Assembly (NCBI GenBank): GCA_029204225.1 | Contig: CM055099.1 | Coordinates: 61,845,753 to 61,909,752, forward strand | DNA: 64,000 bases | Source of the DNA: Diphasiastrum complanatum | Taxonomy: Eukaryota > Streptophyta > Lycopodiopsida > Lycopodiales > Lycopodiaceae | Direction: 5' to 3' | Shown: one piece after another, positions 23,476 to 32,828 of the stretch | How the letters are laid out: the number at the start of each line of letters is the position of its first letter | Position numbering within the stretch: the first letter of the stretch is position 1 | Translations under genes and position numbers: made by a program | The notes under the pieces: model-generated | What the model was told of the DNA's origin: nothing | What the model saw: the letters and a program-made list of their open reading frames with translations, nothing else | The model's database searches: none

Positions 23476-24323
23476 AAAAACAGTTTATTAAAATTTTTTT
23501 GCCCATCTTCACGGCCAGAATCGCGCCAGCCGTGGAGGAGCTAAATTTTTTTATTTTGATCTACAAGTGTCCGATCGAGGTGTGTGCATAGTCAGCAGGC
23601 ATCTAGTCGGCGATACGGAGGTGGTGTGCACGATGCCGGGGGATCTGAGCTTCGTGGAGATCGAAACGATCAGTTTTCGATTTTTGGTTTGCAAGTGTTG
23701 ACATTGAGCTGTAGGCAACCAAATCAAGCGTAGTTTGGCTCTAGACCACCTTTCTTCATGCCTACGGTGATTCCTACGGGGTCAGTTTCAACCATTACAG
23801 CACGCCTTGCGAGATTTGAAGACCACAATCTAAGTGCTTGTTTTTTTTGCCATTTTTAGAAAATGACTTGTGGGCAACCGATTCAGGTGATGTCTGAGCC
23901 TAGAATGCATTTCGACATGTTTGCAGAGACTCCTGTGACCTCCATTCTGCCCGTCTACGTTCGTACCACAAATTTCAATTTTCATGCCCTAATTCGATGT
24001 TTTTTAGGGTTTAGGCGTAGAGCATCGTGCAAGCATCCGCCAGTAGCATGGTTTAGGCCTGCACTGTACTCCTTTACGCTTGCAAGGACTCCCACGCTAG
24101 CGTCAGTCGCCCGTTTTCGCTCACACTGGAATTATTCTATCCCTCGCCCTAGTCTCGTGTGTTTTTTGGGACTTGCTATGATTTTACTAGAATCAATGTG
24201 ATGTGTGCTCGAATGTGTTCAGCTCTGTTTTAGGTTGGTAATGTTTTTCAATGCAGTGTGTTTTCTTCTACTGAATGGTTGCCTGCTTGTTTTTGTTCGC
24301 AGGTTTGATCTCGTGTTGACACG

Positions 24324-26030
24324 ATGCCGGTGCAGGGTTGAGGCCTTTGGGGTGAGGTTGAGCTTACTGAGGGGGATGTGGCTACACACCATGGCACGGG
24401 AGTCCGTAGATGGAGATGCTTGCATTGTGGTGGTCTTTTCACAGGATCACTTACCAGGGTTAGGGCTCACTTAGGGCCGGGTGGGCGGGCATTGGGCATA
24501 TATGATTGCCCCAGGATTTTTGATAAGGAGAGAGAGGTTGTCTATTATGTACGGGCACGGTGGTGCATCATAGGTTTCTGGACAGGGAGAGGGGAGTAGG
24601 AGCAGCCGCAAGTTCACAGGTAGGCAGGCACGGCCTACTACGGGTGCAGAGCCTAGTACGGCACGTTCTGGGCAGGGTTTAGGTGCAGTGCATGGTCCAG
24701 GCGGGGCCACTCTAGTTCCACTTGCAGCAGCATGGCTTAGTTCAGAGGGGAGAGCGTCACATGAGCAGGTTGGATCAGCGGCAGCGGGTCTTTCTCGTCC
24801 CTCTTCTTCGGCGGCAGATGCAGGACATGGTTCGACAGGTCCTCCCAGAGAGAGTGATACACCCATAGATCAGCCATCCAGTTCGCGTGTTAGACCACGA
24901 GCGCCATGTGCACAATAGAGAGAGGTTAGGCCCAGACAACAGACCCTTGATCGATGTGGGTGGCAGAGAGAGCAGTAGGCTCGGTGCACTCGACTTGCTG
25001 GCAAGTTCTTTTACAAGTGCGGCATTCCTTTTGTTGTTGCTGACACTTGGGTGTTCAGGGAGTTTTGCGCACAGATGGTAGCCGTGGATGCTACATGGAC
25101 GGCTCCTAGACGAGAGGTATTGCAAGGCAGGATGCTTCGTCAGGAGGAGGAGACCATCACGCGGGAGCTGAGTTCCATTCGCTCAACTTGGCAGATGTAA
25201 GTACTTTGTTTCCATAAACCTACTGCATGTGTTTAGGGTTGACTCGTGGCGCAATTTTTGCATGTGGCTAATGGGTGTTTTGTGGCAGGCATTCGTCGGC
25301 GATCCGCCATCAATGTCTTGGTTTCTTCCCCGCTTGGCACAGTATTCCTACGTGGTGTGGATTCCACTCGAGGTGGTGATGCCATCACAGCCGATTTCAT
25401 ATGGGAGGTTATTAGAGATGTTATTGCTGACATTGGGGTGGAGCATGTGGTTCAGGTTGTCACGGACAATGCTTTGAACTGCAAGCAAATGCACCCTAGC
25501 ATTGTGTGGACACCCTGTGCTGCGCATTGCATAGACTTGCTCATCCATGACCTGTGTGCACTTCCATGGATCAGCGACGCCTGCTCCATGCTGCTAAACA
25601 CATCTCAACTACCATCTAAACTTTTTACTGGATGTCTGTGTTGTAGGTCATTTCTACGGCCATGCGCCTGGTCACTTTTGTTACCAGGAAGAGGCGTGTG
25701 CTGGCCCTATTCCGCACCTTCTCGCACCTAAACCTGAAGAAGCCAGCACTCACACACTTTGCCTTTTACTTCTTGGTGCTAGAGCGATTAGTAGTAGTGA
25801 AGGACGCATTGCAGCGGATGGTTTCCAGCGAGTCCTTCCGAGAGTTCATGGACGTCCCACATGCGGCGTTTTTCCAGTCCACTGTGTTCGGTGAGCAGTT
25901 CTGGACACGTGCTGAGGAGATTATTCGGGTCCTACCCATTTTCAGAGTGCTGCGCTTGGTAGACCGTGAGGGGTGCACTCTCGGCCTCATTTACGAGTTC
26001 ATGGACCGCATCGGTGAGGGATTTCCAGAC
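24324..26030 (+). pseudogene. Decayed DUF659 hAT transposase of another family
   Basis: Starts at an ATG (24324) with MPVQG, a TGA, then GLWGEVELTEGD, matching the LWDEV start of the family-1 enzyme. A BED-like finger follows (WRCLHCGGLFTGSLTRVRAH, about 24402-24460), then a low-complexity linker. DUF659 blocks are RRRSAINVLVSS, GVDSTRGGDAITADF, VVQVVTDNALNC and WTPCAAHCIDLLIHDL (about 25290-25560), then LVTFVTRKRRVLALFRTFSH and LIYEFMDRIGEG ending at 26030. The first catalytic segment (SDGWTD in family 1) is missing at the likely intron near 25197-25288, and several stops and frameshifts are present. The dimerisation domain is absent because a LINE starts exactly where homology ends. It is inactive. 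Confidence 0.75.
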
Positions 26031-26599
26031 TTTGCGGCAAGAAATCTCACAGCTGAAAGGAACGGTTTCCTCTTTGATCAACGAAAAGAATATGTTGCAG
26101 TTCAGAGTTGCATTGCTCGAACAATCGAAAGAGGCACTTCCTTGGGCATCCGTTTTGAAAAAGGGCACCAAACCAAGCGCTCCTATCTCTTCGGTTATCT
26201 CAGCCACCATATCAGAAGAGAAGTCTCGAGATCAAAAAGCCCACAACATTAGAGTTCGCGGGATTCTGGACACACAGGATGCCTTGGCTGAAGCCAAATG
26301 CTTTCTCGACACCACTCTAGGACACAAGACAGATGGACTAGATACCGCATGGAGGACCACCAGAGACGCAGCCACACTCATTATCCGTTTCACTTTTTCT
26401 GGAGAGCCGTCGAGATGCTTTGCGATGCAGGGCTAAGCTACGCGGTACCACTATCTACATGGATGACGACCTCACGTATATCTAGGTGGTGGAGAGACGT
26501 AAGGCCTTTCAGGTAGCCCGTGAGTCTGGCAGACGAGTTATTTACTGTGATGGACGAGTGCGCTTTCTTGGTAGCGCTCCTAGCAGCTCACAGTGCTAG
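26031..26599 (+). pseudogene. LINE ORF1 remnant (coiled coil plus RNA-binding-like domain)
   Basis: The frame opens with a heptad-rich stretch (DFQTLRQEISQLKGTVSSLI), followed by ASVLKKG, NIRVRGI and TLIIRFTFSGEPSRCF, then after a one-base shift AKLRGTTIYMDDDLT and RRKAFQVARESGRRVIYCDG. The order of coiled coil, a NIRVRGI-like strand and a basic block resembles L1-type ORF1 RNA-binding proteins, which coat LINE RNA. The frameshift lies near 26434, a TAG near 26482, and the terminal TAG at 26597-26599. ORF2 continues directly in the same frame. The 5' part is missing. Confidence 0.65.
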
Positions 26600-29500
26600 G
26601 GATTTGGGGTCTTCGGGTTCGGGAGTGCCCCGGGGCCCCATCCACACCATCTCCAGATTGGAGTATGGAATTGCGATGGTATACACTCATCTTCCATAGC
26701 TGGTGACCTGATTGATTTCATCACTGGTAGAGACTTATTGTTTTTTATGGAGACTCACGAAAGTCGGGAGCGAGGATTACCGATTCCGTATTTAGGCCTG
26801 AGACTAGATCAGCCAGTGGCCGTGGATCCGGAGGGGTGGCATGCCTATACGAGTATCGAGTTCATCATACATGATGAGCATGCACGTTATATCTGGATTC
26901 GTATTGTTGGACAGGACATTGGTTTGGACAGGGACCTCTTTGTGGCAGCATGTTACTTTCCTCCAGAGTCTTCATCTTTTGCAGAGGGCACAGGTTCACC
27001 ATACCTTGATTTGTCACCTGATATTATCAGATTCGCAGAGCGAGGGCATATTCTCTTCACTGGGGATTTTAATGCCCGAACCTCCTCACGACAGTCAGAG
27101 TTTTATGACATCACCGACCAGCTCCGCATTCACGTCCTCGATAGCGACGAGATGGGAGTTACCAGGATTTCAGAGGACAACTTGGGACCTATTACCCCCT
27201 ATGGTGAGCATTTGTTGCAGTTTGGAGAGGCACATGAGTTAGCCATTTACAATGGCCTAAGTTGCTGGCCAGATTCTGGCAGTTATACATGTCATCCTAA
27301 CAGTGGCGGACATAGTGTTGTAGACTACCTCATGGGATCACCATCCTCCATACCTCTCATTTCTGATTTTCACATCTCCCCCACCACTCTCTCTGATCAC
27401 TCCTATCTCTCCTTCGCTATTGGTCGCCTCCCACCCCCCCCGTTATCCTCACATCCCCTACTTGCTCGTGCACCCAGGTATACATTCAGCTCTCTATATG
27501 CACCCATCTACCAGGAATTTCTTTCCTCCCTACTTCATTCCTTTCCGCATGATAGCATAGTCGAGACTCAAGCAGATTTCCTTAGCACCTCTCTTCATAC
27601 AGCTGCTTCCTTAGCCTTTCCATCTAAGACACATAAAGGCAAACACACACGTCCCTCATCCCTACGTCCTCCACACCCCTCATGGTATGATACCGAGTGT
27701 CGCTCTCTACATCATCTTGTCACCCATGCCCGCATTCATGAACCTCACCTCCTTCGCTCCGCCCGACGCTCTCTCCGTCGCACACTCCACCGGAAAAAAC
27801 GTGCTTTTGATGACTCTGAGGGAAAACGTCTTGTTGACCTTCTCTTCAGTTCCTCCTCAGGCGCCTTTTGGCGTGAGTTTATCCCTCGTGCTCCACCACC
27901 CCTCTTGGAAGACCTTCGCATATGGACCGACTACGCTACCAGCCTATATATCATACCTATTGACGCACCCATCTCTATCTCCCCTCGTCCCTCTGAGTTT
28001 ACCTTCTTCACCGCTGACATGGTACTTGCGGCCATGAAGAGAATGAAATCCAAAAAATCAAGAGACATTGAAGACCTCAAATCTGAACTCCTAATCCATG
28101 CTTCCCACCTCCTTGCTCCCGCCCTAGCCACTCTCCTCAATTCCGCCGTTGTCTCTGGCCTCCCTTCATCCTGGTGCACCAACATCATCCACCCTATCCA
28201 TAAAAATGGTGATCCCATGACTCCTGGTAACTACCGGACTATCATGATCGGGCACGTCCTCACTAAGCTTTATGGCACCATACTCCAGTCTGCAGTAAGT
28301 TCAGAGGCGGAATCTAGGAGATTACATGCATCGGGACAGGCAGGTTTCCGAGCTCATTACTCTACCACTGACCATATTTTCACACTTCGAGTTTTGATTG
28401 AGGAAGCTAAGCACGGGAAAGAAAAGGTTTACTGTTGTTTTGTGGACTTCAGGAAAGCCTTTGACTTTGTACCACGCTCCCTGCTCATTCAGCGACTTCG
28501 AGATCTTGGTTTCTCCATGGATATTGTTCTGGCAGTGATGGCTCTTTACGAAAAGGTCCTGGGATGTTTCCGACATTGTAGTGGCATCTTTGATCACATT
28601 TGGAGCACCACTGGGTGAAACAGAGTTGCTCTCTTTCGCCGGTCCTTTTTGGATTGTATATCGATGAGTTGGACCGAGCCATTGCAGAGTGTGGCGGAGC
28701 TGGATGTAGACTTGGCACCATCTTGATTGCTATTCTCTTGTATGCGGATGATGTGGTACTAGTATCCCCGACCAGAGAGGGATTACAGGCCTTGTATGCA
28801 GCAGAGATATGGTGTACAGGCCTTCCGTCATCATACTGGGCCAGCATTTCACGATTACAGACCACCATGCTAGCTCGTATGATTTGGGCGAAGTCCTTGG
28901 TCCCACACGAGATTCTTCTTGCAGAGTTTGCCGTTCCACCCATTCAGTTAGCTGCAGCATTCCAGCTCATCGCTTATATTCAGAGAGTTCAGGATTTACC
29001 AGATACAGACACGAGATATATGCAGGCCTCACTTGCCTCCTCACACTCCCTTCATGACCAGGGCTATCGACTGTCATGGTTCTCACAGGCGTCCCATTTC
29101 CTCCTTGATTCATTTGGCATATCCATCACAGAGCTCATTTCGGGTACCCACCAGTATATCAACCGCTTCTTATATAGAGCGTATCTCGACCGTACTTGGA
29201 GGCGACAACTTGGGGTTAAACCCGCCTATTACTGGACTCATTTCATTGAGCTTGACACAGCAGGGTTCCCTGTTTTGCCACACTATTTGGACTCGGGATT
29301 ATCACATAGCCTCAGATTTACATTGGGACAGCTCCGCGTATCATCACGTCAGTTGGCTATTGAGACTGGGACAGGGCACCCCGAGAGAGGAGCGGATTTG
29401 TCAGTTTTGTTCCCTGCGTGAGGTGGAGTCGGAGGAGCACTTTATCTTTAGGTGCCCTGTGTATTACGAGGTCAGAGGGAGATATCACTGTCTGTTTCAT

Positions 29501-29635
29501 GACACACCTGTCACACTACGATCCCTCCTAGCATACGATGACTCCAGATGCGTCGCACTCATGTTACGAGAGATGTTTATTCTACGGCAGGACCTTTGTC
29601 AAAAAGCCCAGCGGAGTCATATTTCTCAGCAGTAG
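26600..29635 (+). pseudogene. LINE ORF2 (endonuclease, reverse transcriptase, CCHC), broken
   Basis: An APE-type endonuclease with VWNCDG (~26660), METHE (~26747), GDFNAR (~27064) and LSDHS (~27390); reverse transcriptase with GNYRTIMIGHVLTKLYGTIL, GQAGFRAHYSTTDHIF, CCFVDFRKAFDFVPR and catalytic YADD (28741-28752); and a C-terminal knuckle CQFCSLREVESEEHFIFRC (~29396-29452). It would nick target DNA and reverse-transcribe LINE RNA in place. Damage: a one-base shift at about 28600-28618, just before the SPVLFGLYIDEL box, loss of roughly 110 residues after REGLQ (fusion to ALYAAEIWC at a short ALY microhomology, ~28790), and another shift near 29380. The first ATG of the frame (26747) lies after the VWNCDG box, so the true start is upstream or lost. 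Confidence 0.85.
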
Positions 29636-30117
29636 ATCACCTCTTTCTTCTCCAGGAGATGAGGACGAGACTTTGTATCTGATGAGGATGAGGCTGATGA
29701 CGACTTACATGCCCACAAAGATCAGAGACAGTGTCCCACTCATACTCATGTTGCTGCACGAGTTACCCGACCTATCAGGAGGAGGCCTCATCTACCTAGA
29801 CGACGTCATCGACCACCAGCAGTTCCTCATGCTGCAGCCCGTATTACATCCTTTTTTAGCATCAGCGGGACAGGATTGGGTGATAGTGTCATACCATATT
29901 CGTGACAGTTAGCATTATATATGCTCCCATATGTTTCATATATCATTGCATCCTTTTCAGTTTCAGTTTTCAGTTCAGTTTATAGCAGTTAGATTTGTAT
30001 TTCTATTATAATCTTGGAGACGTTTCATACGCTCCTATAGTTACCACATACTTGACATGTACTTTAACTAGTCTTATATGCCTTTTGGCATGGAAAAGAC
30101 ATTAATAAAGCTTTCTT

Positions 30118-30589
<472 letters not shown>

Positions 30590-30777
30590 TGGGTTTGGGG
30601 TAGCTCGGTCTGCTTCCCCGTGCCTGTTTTCTGTTTTTTTTTTAAAGTGTCTGGGTCCCGGGCGCGCGCCCGGACGTTGGACGCGTCCAACCCATAAAAA
30701 AAATTGGGCTCACCCAACCCCTCGCTCGAGAGTCGGACGCGGACGTGAAATGGCCGCGCTCGGCACGGACACTTATG

Positions 30778-30781
<4 letters not shown>
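30590..30781. mobile_element. Diverged family-2 hAT-like end
   Basis: GC-rich block with GGACGTTGGACGCGTCC and ending GGACACTTATGTCTAA next to (TA)n. This corresponds, with changes, to GGACCCTCATCCCTGA at 5976 and 56479, and to the reverse complement of TCAGACATGAGGGTCC at 43560. The left boundary is unclear because it merges into the microsatellite. Confidence 0.45.
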
Positions 30782-30826
<45 letters not shown>

Positions 30827-31080
30827 TATACATATACAATATAGTATATCATAGTGTCACCTAGTACCGCCATTATGGTACTGTGGTACCATAATGGTGG
30901 TACCGCGGTTATGGTGCCGCCCTGGGATCTGCGGTACCAGGGCGCCACCAGTATATAATATTTTTTATTATTTTTTTATATTAATTTTCAATTAAAAATT
31001 GCTTTTTTTTAATGTAAATTATGCCCCAAAAATGTGAAAAAAAGGGTTTAGGGTTTAGACAAAAGGGGGGACTGTACAGG

Positions 31081-31335
31081 GGGCACTGTGGTGGAGCAGA
31101 CCCTGGGGCCAATGGGAGTGGAGCATGTGGGGGAACAACAAATTGGGGCAGGTACAACGTCACATGGGCACTGTGGGGGGGCAGACCACGGGCCCAATCA
31201 GAGTGCAACACGTGGGGTAGCAACACATGGGGCCAGGTACAACAGCACATGGGCACTGTGGGGCAGCAGGCCACGGGCCCAATTGGAGTGCAGCACGTGG
31301 GGGAGCAACACATGGGGGCAGGTACAACGGCACAT
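31081..31335 (+). repeat. Three 85-bp promoter repeats with CCAAT and G-box motifs
   Basis: GGGCACTGTG starts at 31081, 31166 and 31251, an exact 85-bp period. Each unit carries CCAAT (about 31109, 31194 and 31279), and the second and third carry CACGTG (about 31209 and 31294), a plant G-box core. A TATA-like TTAAATAG follows at about 31380. The repeats lie between the element end and the accessory gene in every copy that retains this end, with 1, 3, 2, 2, 2 and 1 units in copies 2 to 7. Confidence 0.8.
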
Positions 31336-31550
31336 GGAGGGATCATCAACAACTGCACATGGGGAAACAAGTTGTGGTGTTAAATAGGCACTCACAAGGC
31401 CATTGTGAGAGGCATTTTCAAAGGCTATGAGAGAGCCAGTAAGAGGCTAGGAGAGAGAGGCTGTGAGAGGCATTGTGAGAGGCTGTGAGAGAGCCAGTGA
31501 GATGATATGAGAGGCTGTGAGAGCCAGTTTGAGAAACAGGGTGTCGTGAG

Positions 31551-31907
31551 ATGGCAGAGCGCAAAGCCCAAGGGCGAAGCTAGGAGGATGCTCGTGGAAG
31601 ATGTCCGAAGGCACAACGAAAGGCATCGGAAGCAAGAGGCATACATTGCAGAGATGCTGCGACAGACTTGGCAGAGAAATCCGGAACCGGAGCCACCCGC
31701 CCCCGCTGTGGCCTTTGCCCCCGCTGTCGAGCTGGATTTGGATGAGCAGATTGGAATGAACTTCACATGACGGCAGCTCATCATGGTCAGGGGAAGGGTG
31801 GCCCGCCGTCGGGCTAACCATGAGGCAGATCGGGCTAACTGGGAGGCAGAGCGAGAGCGGCAGAACAATGGACCTGACGAAGGCGAGGAGTCAGTGGAGG
31901 ATCCGTA
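31551..31907 (+). pseudogene. hAT accessory gene MAER, copy 3, first repeat
   Basis: Homologous to the gene at 15448. After MAER an 8-bp deletion (between GCGCA and AAGCCC) shifts the frame to an early stop. The original frame is then open from GEARRMLVEDVRRHNERHRK to LDLDEQIGMNFT, where CGA has become TGA (31768-31770). The remaining segment ends EDP before TAG. It is expressed, if at all, as short peptides. Identity to the second repeat (from 31970) is incomplete: the hinge reads AVAFAPAV here and AVDPVPAV there. Confidence 0.7.
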
Positions 31908-31969
31908 GGAATGTTTAGAATAGATAGGGTCTAGCCGTATGTGGCTGACTGTGTTATGTGATTTTTGGC

Positions 31970-32305
31970 AGTAGATGAGGGAGAAAGCTTGAGGAAGATA
32001 TCCGAAGGCACAACGAGAGGCATCGGAAGCAAGAGGCAGATATCCGAGAGATGCTGCGACAGACTCGATAGAGAAATCCGGAGCCGGAGCCACCCACCCC
32101 CGCTGTGGATCCTGTCCCCGCTGTCGAGCTGGATCTGGATGAGCAGATCGGAATGAATTTCACACGACGGCAGCTCATCATGGTCAGGGAAAGGGCGGCC
32201 AGACGTCGGGCTAACCAGGAGGCAGCTCGGGCTAACTGGGAGGCAGAGCAAGAGCGACAAAACAATGCACCAGACGAGGGCGAGGAGTCGGTGGAGGATC
32301 AGTGA
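31970..32305 (+). pseudogene. hAT accessory gene MAER, copy 3, second partial repeat
   Basis: A second copy of the gene lacking start and promoter. It joins the 3' UTR of the first repeat at about 31970 and runs from KLEEDIRRHNERHRKQ to GEESVEDQ and a stop at 32303-32305. One internal TAG replaces a Gln codon (RQTR then stop, ~32070). Its hinge (AVDPVPAVELDLDEQIG) is closer to copies 4 and 5 than to the first repeat of the same element. This points to unequal exchange between different copies rather than a recent simple duplication. Confidence 0.7.
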
Positions 32306-32828
32306 GGGATGTTTAGAATAGATGAGGTCCACCCGTATGTGGCGGACTGTTGCTATGTAGTTTTCGGCAGTTTATGGTGCAACAAATAACTAGATGGCTG
32401 CTTAAAAAAATGACAGTATATGTGATGTTATCCTGATACAACGGTTGAATATATACATAGTTGTTTTTTGTGCAACGCGAGCCTGGTCATGTAAGATGCA
32501 ATGTCTGTAATTTTTTTAAATGCAGATGTATTACATGTGTTTATGAAATGTCGTTTGGGGTGTAGGGGTGATTGCTGTGCTCATGATGTAGGTGCATATA
32601 TGTGAAGCTAGCATTCACTTCAAATGAAATTAAATGAAAATAGGATTCAGACACGCACATAGAATTCTTCAACATAAAATAAAGCATCACATGTACAGAG
32701 CGACATACGCACAATGTGCAGCAAATAATGTAGGCCAAACACTGTATATAATGTGAAAAATCATCTGAGTACAATGGTAGACCGTCTGCTAGAGACAAAC
32801 TACTGAAACTTAAACAACAGAGCCACAA
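32306..32828. other. Middle spacer between convergent hAT genes, copy 3
   Basis: About 520 bp between the accessory-gene stop and the transposase stop, closely matching 15819-16344 and 46037-46562. No gene is seen. It would contain both 3' ends. Confidence 0.6.

Larger units (their letters stand above)
26031..30118 (+). mobile_element. LINE (non-LTR retrotransposon), 5'-truncated, inserted in hAT
   Basis: About 4.1 kb. It starts inside ORF1 and runs through ORF2 to a 3' UTR with the family hairpin ATGCC-TTTT-GGCAT (30078-30091), GACATTAATAAAG and a (TTTC)n(CT)n tail that passes into (CA)n. Its left junction with the hAT transposase is sharp, but no target duplication can be read because the right side is microsatellite. 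Sister copies are on the minus strand at 3041, 59293 and 60681. Confidence 0.85.
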
